Origin: Tumebacillus_A lipolyticus
Lineage (GTDB): Bacteria; Bacillota; Bacilli; Tumebacillales; Tumebacillaceae
Direction: 5' to 3'
DNA length: 64,000 bases
Assembly: GCF_042682745.1 (NCBI RefSeq)
Contig: NZ_JBHUIO010000005.1
Location: forward strand, 1,116,001-1,180,000
Part shown: piece by piece, positions 14,885 to 25,300 of the stretch
How the letters are laid out: each line of letters starts with the position of its first letter
Position numbering within the stretch: position 1 is the stretch's first letter
Notes under the pieces: model-generated
The model's input: the letters and a program-made list of their open reading frames with translations, nothing else
Told to the model about the DNA's origin: nothing
Database searches by the model: none
Position numbers and translations under genes: made by a program

Positions 14885-15445
14885 TCACTCAGGCGAATCA
14901 GCTTCTTTTCCCGTGAACATCCTTTCGGTCGATTGCTCGCTCACCTTTGACCGCGCAAAAAAATAGCCCACAACGCTGGCGACAAAAAAGGCGCTGAGCA
15001 GATAGCCGAAGATCATCTCCACCGTTGTGATCGCCTTGATGATCGCTGTGCTCGATACGATGTCAGCTTGCCCGGTCGCCGTGAAGTGGCTCACGCTGTA
15101 GGCGATAAAGTCCAGCCCAGACAGCTCCCCTGCACTTTGAAACGACCGGTGATCCACCCAGTTCATCCAGCTGTAGAGCAGCGCAAAGACCAGCAGCAGT
15201 TCGACCATGATCAGCAGGAGAAACATCACGATGCTCCTCGTCTTATAGAGGGTCACATGCCGGATCACCAGATAGGAGAAAAACAGGAGCGCCGCCAGAT
15301 TGAGAATCGCCACCAGAATGCCTACCGGTTGCGAATGAAACACGAAAAATGTAGCACTTGGCACAAAAATCAGAAATTGCACGAGAAAAAGAATCGCAAC
15401 TTCCGACTTCGTCTTCTTCACCCTTTGTTCCGCCTTACGGGACAC
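14885..15445 (-). CDS. Two-pore-helix ion-channel-like membrane protein with atypical filter
   Basis: A 186-residue membrane protein. Hydrophobic segments lie at about 18-38, 42-62, 71-92 and 138-162. Between the last two is a pore-loop-like stretch, DFIAYSVSHFTATGQADI, followed by a final helix with a glycine hinge (FGYLLSAFFVASVVGYF). This is the order of the ion channel 2 (potassium channel) family, but the selectivity filter reads TATGQAD instead of TVGYGD, so potassium selectivity is doubtful. GTG 15445 follows AAGGGGTGG. It lies upstream of the bpsA leader on the same strand, but a promoter in between suggests separate transcription. Confidence 0.7.
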   Translation of the reverse strand: MSRKAEQRVKKTKSEVAILFLVQFLIFVPSATFFVFHSQPVGILVAILNLAALLFFSYLVIRHVTLYKTRSIVMFLLLIMVELLLVFALLYSWMNWVDHRSFQSAGELSGLDFIAYSVSHFTATGQADIVSSTAIIKAITTVEMIFGYLLSAFFVASVVGYFFARSKVSEQSTERMFTGKEADSPE

Positions 15446-15546
15446 TTCTTTCCACCCCTTCTTTCTAACAACCGCCTTCCACCCACAGGAATTCTACCAG
15501 ACGAACCTCTCAAAGTTCTCACAAGCCCGCCTCTGTGACCGCACGC

Positions 15547-15580
15547 AAAAAAGCAGGGAGCGCGTCCGACTCCCTGCTAT
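15547..15580 (-). terminator. Terminator of the response regulator/hybrid kinase operon
   Basis: AGCAGGGAG and CTCCCTGCT form a 9-bp stem followed on the minus strand by TTTTTT, 16 bases after the regulator stop codon. Confidence 0.8.
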
Positions 15581-15595
15581 CAAAAACGCTTTCGA

Positions 15596-16720
15596 TCACC
15601 GATTGTTCAAAAAGGAATCGGCTTGGCTTTTCATTTCGGCCGGAGGTGCGAGCCCCAGCTCCTGACGGTAGGCAGCTTCGAAGCGGGCGTACTGTTTGGC
15701 GAAGCTCTCCTTGTTGCCGCTGTGCGAATACACTTGCAGAAGGGCCAAGTTCATCTCCTCATGCAGCGGATAGGCGGTCAGGTACGCTTCGAGCCTTCGC
15801 TCCGCCTTTGCCCACTCCTGGGCAGCGAAGTCCTGCCTTGTCAGGTTGCGCACAAGCGAGGTGTACTGCTTGCGAAACTGCTCTTCCAGCGGAGCCTTCC
15901 AGAGATAGTCCTTTCGCTCAAGCAAGGGGCCTGCGTATTGCGCGCAGAGCTGTTCTGCACGCGCAACATCGCCAACTCCATTCGCCGAGGAGAAGTCATG
16001 CTGTTGAAAGGCCAGCACGTCATACGTTTGATCGGCCGTATCCAGCAGATAGCCATCGATCGTCTTCCGAATGTCCATGCCGATCTCATGCCCTTTTAGC
16101 ATCTTTTTTAAGCGATAGATCGTGTTGTGCAGGTTGTGGGTGGCGCGATCCTCATCCATCTCCGACCACAAAAAGTCGGACAGGCGCCACTTGCTGATGT
16201 CCCGGCCGGGATGGCAGAGAAAAAAGGCGAACAGCTCCTCCGTCTTGCGCGTCGGCCAGCGGACGAGCGCACCCTCTGGATTGCGAACTTCAAACCCGCC
16301 AAAACAGCGGATCGTCGATTGCCGTCTCGGCTGCTCGACCCGCACCACAGGGGGTCGCTGTTTGAGCAGACGGTTCATGATCCGCTCGATCTCCATCGGC
16401 GTCACCGGCTTCAAGATATAGTCGAATGCGTACACTTTAAATGCATCGAGCGCATATTCCTTATAGGCGGTTGTAAAGACGATTTTCGTCTGATCGGTCA
16501 TCTCGTTGATCTTTTGCGCGAGCTCAAGCCCGTTCATCTTCGGCATTTCCACATCGAGAAACACGACATCTGCTCGGAGTTCAGGCAAGCTGGCCAAAGC
16601 CTCTAGCGGGTTGGAAAAGGCACCTACGATGTTGTAGTTTTGGTTTTGCCCAACCACATATTGCATCAGATCTAGGACCGACTTCTCATCTTCCACGATG
16701 ACCACGTTAAACAACTTCAC
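15596..16720 (-). CDS. Response regulator with SARP/BTAD output
   Basis: A 374-residue two-component regulator. The receiver domain covers residues 1-118, with the acidic pair ED (10-11), the phospho-acceptor Asp56 (VVFLDVEMP) and Lys104 (YILKP). A winged-helix DNA-binding part follows (about 137-215; RWPTRKTEELFAFFLCHPG is typical), then a bacterial transcriptional activation domain of TPR-like helices (about 220-372). This is the SARP-like layout also found in the second copy at 54041. The gene overlaps the end of the upstream hybrid kinase gene by 14 bases, so the two are translationally coupled and form a cognate pair. Confidence 0.92.
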   Translation of the reverse strand: MKLFNVVIVEDEKSVLDLMQYVVGQNQNYNIVGAFSNPLEALASLPELRADVVFLDVEMPKMNGLELAQKINEMTDQTKIVFTTAYKEYALDAFKVYAFDYILKPVTPMEIERIMNRLLKQRPPVVRVEQPRRQSTIRCFGGFEVRNPEGALVRWPTRKTEELFAFFLCHPGRDISKWRLSDFLWSEMDEDRATHNLHNTIYRLKKMLKGHEIGMDIRKTIDGYLLDTADQTYDVLAFQQHDFSSANGVGDVARAEQLCAQYAGPLLERKDYLWKAPLEEQFRKQYTSLVRNLTRQDFAAQEWAKAERRLEAYLTAYPLHEEMNLALLQVYSHSGNKESFAKQYARFEAAYRQELGLAPPAEMKSQADSFLNNR

Positions 16721-19700
16721 TCCCCCATTCCCCCTCCTGCTCGGCCAGCTCCTCCTGACGGATCGGCAGACAGATCATCGCCTTGGTCCCGCGGCCCAGC
16801 TCCGAGCTGATCGTCAGCGTCGCTCCGAGGATCGCGTCGATTCGCTTGCGGATGTTGGCGATCCCGATCCCCCCGCTCCCCCCGCTCCCACCGTTCGGTC
16901 GCTCGCCCCTGGACAGCTGGAAGAGCACATCATCTGGGATCCCCACCCCGTCATCCTCGACGATCACCTGCAGATAGCGATCCCCCTCGTGGATCATCAG
17001 CCTGACTCTGCCGCGCCCCTCTTTTTCAAACAGCCCGTGCCGGATCGCATTCTCGACAAACGGCTGAATGCATAAGGAGGGGATCGTTCTGTTCAATACG
17101 CTCTCTTCCACGTGGCAGACGAAGTCAAACCGCTCCCCGAAGCGCGCCTGTTCGATTTCAACATACGCTTGGATCAGCTCCAGCTCCTGATGCAGCGGAA
17201 CGAACAGCGTGGTACGATCCATATCCAAAATGTAGCGCAGATACTGGCTGAGCATCGACAGCAGATGGGCCGCCTTTTTTCCGTCCTGGTAGCAGAAGGC
17301 GATGACGCTGCTCAGCGCATTGTAGAGGAAATGCGGCTTGATCTGCGCTTGATAAAACGCATGTTCATTGCGAATCGCCTCCTGAATCGAAGTCTTCATC
17401 GCGATCAACGTCTGAATCCTGGCGATCAGCGTCTCCTCGTCGAACGGCTTGGTCACATAATCGTTCGCCCCCACGCGGAAGCCGAGCGCGATGTCCTGTG
17501 AGGTCTCCTCGCCCGTCGCAAACAGGATCGGAAGGTCGAGAATCGAGTAGAGACGGCGCAGCATCTGGCACAGCTCGATCCCCGAACGCCCCTGCATGAT
17601 GATGTCCAAGATGACAAGGTCGACATGCGGATGCTCTTTCATCTTGACCATCGCCTCCTCTGCGGAGAAGGCGGTCACCACGTTGTACCGATTTCGCCTG
17701 AGGATGTTCAACAGCGTATAGATGTTGGACGCTTCATCGTCCACGATCAGAATCGTGTGCTCGTGCTGATTCAAAATATCGAAGGGCAGCGGATCGCCGA
17801 CCGCCCGTTGCCGTTCCTCGGTCAAAGCGATCGGCTCTTCTGACGCAGGAACTCGTTCTGCGCAGGGCAGGGCAAACGTCATCCGCGTCCCCTTTCCGAC
17901 CTCCGTCCAGTCGATACGAATCTCGCCGCCCATCCGCTCCACCAGCTTCCAGCTGATGTACAGACCGAGCCCTCTGCCGGTGTATTCATCCCACGGCAGC
18001 GGATGATCGAGCAGCTTGAAATAGTCGAACATCGTCGCATGCTGATCGCTCGATATCCCGCTCCCCGTGTCCTCGACCGCAATGTGCACCTTCCCCGCCG
18101 CCAGGTTGGATGTCACCATGATCGTCCCTTTGTCTGTGTGCTTGATCGCATTGTGCACCAAGTTGTACATGATTTGATGCAAGCGGTTCTCATCTGCTAC
18201 CACCCATACGTTCGACCCGACCCGATTTTCCAGCCGCACCGGTTTGCCCAACAGCTCAAACCGCAGCACATCGATCACCAACTGCGCCACGACTCTCACG
18301 TCGACGATGGTCGAGCGCAGGGGCAGCTCACCATGTTTCAGGCGGGTGACATCGATCAGATCCTGAATCAGCATCGACAGCTTCCTCGACGTGTCTTTGA
18401 TCAGCCACAAGTTTTGCGTTTGCTTCTCTGTCAGGTTGTGCTCCTCATCGTCGAGCAGGTGGGCGGTGATGTTCATCATGCTGTGCAACGGCTTCTTGAT
18501 CTCGTGGGAGGTGTGCTTCAGAAATTCATCCTTGTGCTGATTGGAGATCTTCAGCCGATGCGAGAGGATCTCCGTTCGCTGCAAGGCGTTGGTAAATCTC
18601 ACCGCCAACAGGAAGTTCATGCAGGTGATGAAGCAGACCACCCCGACTTTGCTCACCAGATCCACCTGCACCAAATTTTCTGTATACAGCACCGATTCTA
18701 GCAAGAAGACCAACAGGGAGACGCTCGCCCCGATGAAGAACAGCCACTCCTTCCGATCCAGTGCCAGCTGTTCGTTTCTGCTGTACAGATAGATCATCCG
18801 CCCGATCATATACAACAGGATGATCGCCACATAGGCGCTGGTCAGATATTGGACCGTGCTGTAGACCGAGTAGGGCAGCAGGGCGATCAGCAGCGTGTAC
18901 AGCGCGATCGGCGCGGTCAGCACAACCATCTTCCGAAATGAGATCAGCCGATGATCGACTTTGTAAAAGAGCGCGAGGATCGCCACCCCGCTGAGCGACA
19001 AGCTCAGATCTAGCAGCTTGTAGGCAAGCTCAAACGGGATGGCCGGAAACAGGCGCAGCAGAATTTTTTCACCGAAGAGCGACTGAGCGATCAGCAGGAA
19101 GAACAGATAGAGCCCGCTGAGCAGATAGATGCTCTCCCCCCTGCGCAGGAAAAAGAAGCTGAGGTGGTACGCGCCGAACATGCCCAGAATCAAGATTGCC
19201 GCCACGTCAGTACCGATCTGGATTCCGTTTTGTCTGGTGATGTCCTCCTCCAACCCAAACTGGATCGAATTGACGATACCGCCGGTGATATATTCGTAGT
19301 TCGCCACTTGCAACACAATTTCGATCTCGCGTGCGTCGCTGTGAAAAAATGTGCTATACGGTGTGTTTCCAGGCTGACTCCCCGCTCGATCTGCTGCGGG
19401 AAGCCCGCTGCTCCCCTCAAGCTTCCCATCGATGTACAGGCGATGCGACATGCGGATGCTCCGCAGCTTCAACCCGTAGATTTCGTCCGCATCGCGAAGC
19501 ATCACTTTCAGTCGGTAGGTGCCGTAGCCCTTTCCGCTCTTCCCGCCAGCTGTGATCGCCCCCTTCCACGTGCCGGGGACAGACAGGTAGGCGGCGTCTG
19601 CCCGAGGCTGTACGAAGTCGGCCGGCTCCAGCAGTTGACCGTCATAAAACTCCCACTCTCCGTCAAGGTTGACCATCCCCTGCTGGTGCAGATCCCACGC

Positions 19701-19841
19701 TGATAGATCGAGCACCCCCTGCTGGACAGGCGGTGTGTTCCCCTCTGGTATCGTTTGATAATAGATGCAGATATAGATCGCGATCGAGAGCAAAAAGATC
19801 AAGCCGACCCCGATTAGATTGCGTTTGCGCATTCGTTCCAA
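16707..19841 (-). CDS. Giant hybrid histidine kinase with two kinase cores
   Basis: A 1,044-residue membrane sensor. A membrane anchor (about 9-28) is followed by an extracellular beta-sandwich domain of the 7TMR-DISM type (40-200; LDLSAWDLHQQGMVNLDGEW) and seven membrane helices (about 208-415). Then come a HisKA domain with His446 (HTSHEIKKPLH), an HATPase domain (GRGLGLYIS), a receiver domain with Asp746, and a second kinase module of the LytS type (His837 in IKPHFLYN, HATPase Asn931). TTG 19841 follows GGGAGGGGA at good spacing. It is co-transcribed with the SARP regulator. The carbohydrate-binding-like sensor and the nearby SLH proteins suggest a cell-surface signal, which is inference. 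Confidence 0.92.
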   Translation of the reverse strand: MERMRKRNLIGVGLIFLLSIAIYICIYYQTIPEGNTPPVQQGVLDLSAWDLHQQGMVNLDGEWEFYDGQLLEPADFVQPRADAAYLSVPGTWKGAITAGGKSGKGYGTYRLKVMLRDADEIYGLKLRSIRMSHRLYIDGKLEGSSGLPAADRAGSQPGNTPYSTFFHSDAREIEIVLQVANYEYITGGIVNSIQFGLEEDITRQNGIQIGTDVAAILILGMFGAYHLSFFFLRRGESIYLLSGLYLFFLLIAQSLFGEKILLRLFPAIPFELAYKLLDLSLSLSGVAILALFYKVDHRLISFRKMVVLTAPIALYTLLIALLPYSVYSTVQYLTSAYVAIILLYMIGRMIYLYSRNEQLALDRKEWLFFIGASVSLLVFLLESVLYTENLVQVDLVSKVGVVCFITCMNFLLAVRFTNALQRTEILSHRLKISNQHKDEFLKHTSHEIKKPLHSMMNITAHLLDDEEHNLTEKQTQNLWLIKDTSRKLSMLIQDLIDVTRLKHGELPLRSTIVDVRVVAQLVIDVLRFELLGKPVRLENRVGSNVWVVADENRLHQIMYNLVHNAIKHTDKGTIMVTSNLAAGKVHIAVEDTGSGISSDQHATMFDYFKLLDHPLPWDEYTGRGLGLYISWKLVERMGGEIRIDWTEVGKGTRMTFALPCAERVPASEEPIALTEERQRAVGDPLPFDILNQHEHTILIVDDEASNIYTLLNILRRNRYNVVTAFSAEEAMVKMKEHPHVDLVILDIIMQGRSGIELCQMLRRLYSILDLPILFATGEETSQDIALGFRVGANDYVTKPFDEETLIARIQTLIAMKTSIQEAIRNEHAFYQAQIKPHFLYNALSSVIAFCYQDGKKAAHLLSMLSQYLRYILDMDRTTLFVPLHQELELIQAYVEIEQARFGERFDFVCHVEESVLNRTIPSLCIQPFVENAIRHGLFEKEGRGRVRLMIHEGDRYLQVIVEDDGVGIPDDVLFQLSRGERPNGGSGGSGGIGIANIRKRIDAILGATLTISSELGRGTKAMICLPIRQEELAEQEGEWGSEVV

Positions 19842-19937
19842 CTAGACAGTCCCCTCCCTGCGGAAATCGACTTCATCTATTCTATCATTCGGCGCTCACC
19901 TAAAACTCACAAAGCGCACGCCGCAGTCGATCGACGC

Positions 19938-19972
19938 ACAAAAAACCTCTCGGCCGCTTGGCACGAGAGGTC
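19938..19972 (-). terminator. Terminator of the SRPBCC gene
   Basis: Minus strand: ACCTCTCG pairs with CGAGAGGT and is followed by TTTTT, 40 bases after the stop codon. Confidence 0.75.
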
Positions 19973-20010
19973 GTTCATCCGATTCGCTTTGGGCGGACTC
20001 CCGCTCCGAT

Positions 20011-20460
20011 CTACCAGCCGAGATCGAGCGTCTTGCCCGTTTCGGCCAGCGTTTTGATGTTGCTCAAAATCAGCCACCAATGCTGATCCGCATTTTGCGC
20101 CGAAGGGTGGTTTTCTGCCCACTGGTCGTTGACCAACGTCAGTTTGGTACACTTGCCGACCGTCTCCAGCGTGAACGTCACGCGCGATGTCAGCCGTTCA
20201 TGGTCGGCCTGATAGCAGGCTCCCGGGTGTTCGATATAGCTGAGCACCTTGTGCGGCTCGTAGGCCAAAATGTTGCCGTACACGTGCACCGTCTCATCGC
20301 CCTCTTCGCCCGGGCCCACATAGGCGAACGAATCCCCTTCTTGAAAGGTCGATCTGATCACGCATCCAAAAAAGGTCTTCTTCGTTCCTTCGGGGGAAAC
20401 GAACGCATCCCATACCTGCTCCGGCTGCGCATCGATGTAAAATACATATTTCATATCCAT
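20011..20460 (-). CDS. SRPBCC (AHSA1-like) domain protein
   Basis: A 149-residue soluble protein covering one START/AHSA1-type helix-grip domain: the N-terminal strand KYVFYIDAQPEQVWDAFVSPEGT, the central strands (YEPHKVLSYIEHPG, RVTFTLETVGKCTKLTLVND) and the C-terminal helix WWLILSNIKTLAETG. The fold binds a hydrophobic ligand in a cavity; small single-domain members in Bacillota mostly have no known role. ATG 20460 follows GAGGAGGAAG. It is a single-gene unit, divergent from the AraC gene. Such proteins are often partnered with an ArsR regulator, but none is present here. Confidence 0.88.
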   Translation of the reverse strand: MDMKYVFYIDAQPEQVWDAFVSPEGTKKTFFGCVIRSTFQEGDSFAYVGPGEEGDETVHVYGNILAYEPHKVLSYIEHPGACYQADHERLTSRVTFTLETVGKCTKLTLVNDQWAENHPSAQNADQHWWLILSNIKTLAETGKTLDLGW

Positions 20461-20654
20461 GTGGCTTCCTCCTCACAAATTGTGCATGCTGATCAATGTT
20501 TGCCGACTGCTTGCGCTGTCGCTAGGATCAATTATAAAATTCTACCTATAAAAGTATTGTAAAAACGCGACAGCAGACGACCGTACTCTTCGCCAAAGCG
20601 CGAGCCGCCTGTCGCTTCGATTCGTCAATTCCAACTGAACAGGAGTGACTGTAG

Positions 20655-21461
20655 ATGAGTACCACCGTTCAGCGGCCAAGCTTGGGCGTTCTGCATCTAG
20701 GCGAGGGCGAAAAGAGATTTCGACTTTCTCGCTACGCCCCCTCTGCTGAGGTCAGCTTTTTTGTCAGACACTACTGGATCGTCAGCTGGGACTTGACCGA
20801 TCAGGAACCCTATCTGCAAGATGTGATCCCCAACCCCTGTGTGAATTTGGTGATCGAGAAAAACAAATCGGGCATCTACTGCCCGGCGAGAAAGAAGTTT
20901 TCCTACTTCCTGCAAGGAAAAGGATGCGTGTTCGGGGTCAAGTTTAAGCCGGGCGGATTCTACCCGTTCCTCCGCCAGCCGATCTCCACATTTGCCCAGG
21001 GGGAGGTCTCGCTTGGCGACGCATTCGATCTGGATGATGAGACGGCGGAGCGCTCGATCTTCGCGCTCGACGACGAAGGCGCGATGGTCGAGTTTGCCGA
21101 ATCATTTCTTCGCCCCAAGCTGCCGCCGAGGGATGAGTCGGTCGTTCTGATCAACCGCATCATCGAGCAGATCATCGAGGACCGAGAGATCACCAAAGTG
21201 GACGATCTCTGCGAACGATTTGACCTGAACAAAAGAAAGCTGCAGCGCATCTTCGACCAATATGTCGGGGTCAGCCCCAAATGGGTGATCCAGCTCTACC
21301 GAATCCAGAATGCTGCCGAATCGCTCGATCAGGAGGATCGACAGCCCGATTGGTCGCAGCTGTCGATCGACCTCGGCTATTATGATCAAGCGCACTTTAT
21401 CAAAGACTTCAAAAGCATTATCGGCGTCACCCCGGTCGAATACTCGCGGAAAAAATTATAA
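20655..21461 (+). CDS. AraC-family regulator with DUF6597-type N-terminus
   Basis: A 268-residue transcription factor. Residues 1-150 form the N-terminal domain of the DUF6597-type AraC subgroup (SFFVRHYWIVSWDLTDQEPYL, FGVKFKPGGFYPFL). Residues about 160-265 hold the two AraC helix-turn-helix motifs (DDLCERFDLNKRKLQRIFDQYVGVSPK; DLGYYDQAHFIKDFKSIIGVTP). ATG 20655 follows AGGAGTGACTGTAG. It is divergent from the SRPBCC gene, with about 190 bases of shared upstream DNA, so it may control that gene as well as itself. Confidence 0.9.
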   Translation: MSTTVQRPSLGVLHLGEGEKRFRLSRYAPSAEVSFFVRHYWIVSWDLTDQEPYLQDVIPNPCVNLVIEKNKSGIYCPARKKFSYFLQGKGCVFGVKFKPGGFYPFLRQPISTFAQGEVSLGDAFDLDDETAERSIFALDDEGAMVEFAESFLRPKLPPRDESVVLINRIIEQIIEDREITKVDDLCERFDLNKRKLQRIFDQYVGVSPKWVIQLYRIQNAAESLDQEDRQPDWSQLSIDLGYYDQAHFIKDFKSIIGVTPVEYSRKKL

Positions 21462-21501
21462 GCCTGCGCTCAAGCTCGAACTCCTCCACCTGCCGACAGA
21501 C

Positions 21502-21545
21502 AAAAAACAGACCTCCTGCGCACATGGCCAGGAGGTCTGTTTTTC
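21502..21545. terminator. Terminator with the GACCTCCT/AGGAGGTC stem
   Basis: ACAGACCTCCTG and CAGGAGGTCTGT form a perfect 12-bp stem flanked by AAAAAA and TTTTT, so it can act from both sides. It ends the AraC gene. The following 21546-21719 holds no gene I can support. Confidence 0.88.
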
Positions 21546-21719
21546 ACTTTGAGCCGAAGCCTTTTGCCGATCTCTGCCTGCGAATGAACACAGATGGCAG
21601 AGTCGCCTGTGGTGTCGCTCGATGGTGCGCACGTTCTGAAAGCTGGCTTCCCTTGAGACCCTTTCCGCATCCCGCATCCACCGACACACTGCAACAGAGC
21701 GACTCTTTTGCTCAATCCT

Positions 21720-22169
21720 CTATCTTCGCACAGGCAGGTTGTTCAACACCTGATAAAAATAGCTGATGCGCTCCGGCTCTACATGCCGCTCGATCTCCAT
21801 CGAGCGGTTCGCCTTGCTTTGCAAGCGTTGCACCGTCTGTTTCAACCGCTCCAACTGGACCGGCTTCATCATGTAATCGACCGCGCAAAGCTCAAACGCT
21901 TGCACCGCATAATGATCGTAACCTGTCACAAACACGATCTCGATGTCCGGTAAAGACATCTTCAACTGTCTTGCGATCTCCAACCCGCTGATCTCCGGCA
22001 TGTTGATATCTAAAAATACAGCGTCCGGACGAAGCGCATTGGCCATTGTGATCACTTGGATCGGATCTGAATACGTCCCGATCACTTCAACACCGCCAAT
22101 GTCGCATTCGAGCATTCTCTTCAAATGCACGAGCGGGAGCAGTTCATCATCAGCCAGCATCACTCTCAT
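21720..22169 (-). CDS. Receiver-only response regulator
   Basis: A 149-residue protein. Residues 1-118 are a receiver domain (acidic pair DD at 7-8, phospho-acceptor Asp54 in VFLDINMP, and YMMKP with the conserved lysine). Only about 30 residues follow, without a DNA-binding domain. The receiver resembles those of the two SARP regulators in the window (the shared VFVTGYDHYAVQAFELCAVDYMMKP pattern, LVHLKRMLE helix), so it may be a SARP regulator that lost its output part, or a stand-alone receiver that takes phosphate from the hybrid kinase. ATG 22169 follows AAGGTGGGTG. It lies 130 bases after the giant SLH gene on the same strand. Confidence 0.8.
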   Translation of the reverse strand: MRVMLADDELLPLVHLKRMLECDIGGVEVIGTYSDPIQVITMANALRPDAVFLDINMPEISGLEIARQLKMSLPDIEIVFVTGYDHYAVQAFELCAVDYMMKPVQLERLKQTVQRLQSKANRSMEIERHVEPERISYFYQVLNNLPVRR

Positions 22170-22303
22170 CTGTTTCACCCACCTTACCATCCTTGAATCC
22201 CCGTCCTTGCACTTTTCTCCCCGATTTGGATCGTGTAAACTTCACCTTCCACCCCGTCATCCTGACGGGCCTGACGGAGTGGAGGCGAAAATCGAACGAG
22301 CGA

Positions 22304-25300
22304 TCAGTTTGACAGCCAGTCTTCTCCGCCTGCTGAGCGGTCTGTAAACCGATGCTTTTGCGAAGCTTCCTCGATGTTATGGAACGCCCAATGGCTGCTG
22401 TCCACATCTGGCCAGCTCGATTGCGTGACCCCATGCAACGGCCCGCGTTTAAACAGCTGGTTGAGGATGGTGACCGCCTCTGCACGCGACAGCTGCTGCG
22501 CCGGGCGGAAGGTGCCATCCGGGTAGCCTGCGATCACGCCAGCCTCACGCACGGCCGCGATGATATCATGCGCCCAATCATCTGTTGTCACATCTGTAAA
22601 GCTGTTGCCTGTAGCCGTACCGCTCAAGCCGAGATACTTGAAAGCGACCGCCGCCATCTCGCGGCGCGTAATCGAGCCGTCCGGCTTGAAGGTGTGATCG
22701 GGATAGCCGCTCATCCAGCCGGTTGCGCTCACCCGTTTGATGAACGATGCGGCCCAATGGTTTTCAACATCGAGCAGTTCAACCGCATCTCCTGTCGCCT
22801 CGCCGCTCAACATGCCCGCGTTGGCAAGCATGGTGGCGATCTCGGCGCGCGTCACGCTCCGATCCGGTCGGAACGTTCCATCCGGATAGCCGCTGATATA
22901 GTTTTGGTGTACCTTGATTCCCTCGAAATGCAGGATGGTGAAGGTGCTGAACTTGGTCAGGCTGAAGCGAAGTCCCAATTCGCCACCTGCGAGCGTCACC
23001 ACATCGCCAAAGACGACCTCTTTCTCACCGTCTGTGTGCTCGATGAAGATTCCCAGCTCCTGCAGATATTGCTGCCGCGCTTGCTCATCTTTTGGCAGAT
23101 CGACATCGCGCAGCGGAAGCGTCAGCACGACCGGACGGCTGGACAGGTTCGTCTCGATCGTCATCGGGCGCGTCACCACTTCGAACCGATTTTTCCCGGC
23201 CACTTTGCGCACGACCGGCTCGGTCTTCGCTCGGTCTTCCACTTCCTTGCGCAAGCCCGGGTCTTTGACCGGAACCAGACGGAAGTAGAAGTCTTCATCC
23301 AACCCTGCCAGCGAGGAGCTCGGGATTTGGATGATGCCGTTCGCCGTGTAGATCTCCAGATCGATGTTGTGCTTTTGCAAGATGTGCAGCGTCTCGCGCA
23401 GCACGTTCACATCGACTTCGCTCACCTTATCTTCCGCGTCTGGGATGACGATGCGCGCGACATGATCGCCTGTCAGAGCAGCTTTCTCAGCCGTCTCTGC
23501 CGCTTTGTCCGGTGTGAACACGACCTTGTCGGTGATCTTCCCGTTCGCGTGCTTCGTCCGTTCGATCTGCAGCTTGGTGATGCCTGTCGGTCTGTCTCCA
23601 CCGATCACAACATCCACGGGGATCCATTCTTTCGTCTCACCTGGAGTACCGCCATCACCAGTACCCGCTCTGGTGACGGTCAGCTTGTACTCTTTTACTT
23701 TGTTCTCAGGGTCTGTCACCCTGACGACTACCTGATTGTTGCCGACCTGCAAGGCGAAATCATCGCTCGCTTCGCCGCTGTCTACAGTCTGCCACGGCCC
23801 ACCGTTGACGCTGATCTCAATCTTCGCGTTCGGATCGAGCGCTTTCGGTGTCAGATGCAGTTTTTCTACGCCATTGGCCACCTGCACCGTGTAGGAAGGC
23901 TTGTCCGCATCGAATGCTGGGCTCATATTGCCTGCCGATGGCACCAGCGATTCCAGCTTGTCGGTCGAACGAACGATCGTGGTCGTGTACTCGTTCAAAA
24001 GGTTGCCGCTCTTGTCATATACCCCTACTTTGACGATGTTGATGCCCTCTTTTAGCGGGAGGTTGTCCCATTGCCCCGGGGCTACTTGTACACCGTTTAA
24101 CGAAACCTTGACATCCGTATCCTCTGGCGCGAACGCTTTTGGGTTGATGCTGAATTCGGTCGTATCGTTCGGCACCCTCCCTGCATACGGCCCATAGTGA
24201 CCCGGATCGAACGTTGGGCTCAAGTCGATCTTTTTAGACCCATCAGGCGACAGACCATTCAGATCGAGCTGCGAAAGCCGTTCACCCACTACAGCATCGA
24301 CCGTCACCTGCTTGCCCTTGGTCGTCTGCTTGCCATCCTTCACGGCGACCACGTCGAGCGTGTACGCACCATCCGGAAGGTTGTCGGGCGTTGTATAGCT
24401 CCAGTTTCCTTCCGCATCGACAGTCGCGGTCCCGCTCGCGACGACCGTGCCGTGCTCATCCTTGATCGTCACCGTCACCGTTGCATCCGGATCGGTCGTT
24501 CCTTTGATCGTCGGCTTGGTGACATAGATCTTGTCAGAAGCAGGCTTGGTGATGTTCAGATCGGGCGCTGTCGCCAGCACCAATCCGTCTCTGGCATCGG
24601 TCAGCGCTTGCAGTGCCGCCGCCACTTCGCTCGGCGTTGCGCCCTGGTTGTTCAGCACACCGTTCGCATCGGTCAGCGCTTGCTGGAACGCCGCCCATCC
24701 TGCCGCCTTATAATCGCCTTCCACCAGGTTTTCCCCGACGATCTCATCCACTTTTGCTTGCAGGTCGCCTTTGTCCACCTGAGCAAATGTAAAGTAGGCG
24801 CCATCGGCGAGCTTGCTGCTGTCCAGCGTCACCTTCCCCGCAGCGTCCAGCAACAGTTGGCTGGAAGGCGAGGCGAAGCTCTCCTCTTGGCTGATCAGCA
24901 GATAGGTCTTCACAGTTCCGTTCGCACCATCCGCTTGCAGCGTGATCGTGCCGTCCTGCCAGCTGTCCGTCTTGTCCACTTTGAAGACTCGCTTCATCGT
25001 TTTCAGATGTTTTCCGAGGAGGCGGTTGTCATACGCCACTGTCGCGCCGTTGTCGCTAAAGGTGAAAAACGAATCGTCCTGCGCGATCGAATTCGCATTC
25101 TCCTTGTTCGAGGCGGCGATCGCTGTGCCCAGCGAAAGGGTCACCGTCGCTCCGCCCTCCTGCGACTTCGACTGCTTTTGCTCCAGATCGCTCCCGCTGT
25201 CTTTGCCGATCCCAGTGATGCGTTTTCCGTAACCCGCATTGTCGTCAGCTTTCCACATTTTCGTGCTGCCGTTGCTGGCCGTATAGTCAGACTGCCCATC

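Noticed and set aside
21470..21715. Possible small minus-strand gene directly after the receiver-only regulator
   Set aside because: The TTG start is only one or two bases from its AGAGGA, the peptide has no family features, and the frame runs through a terminator.
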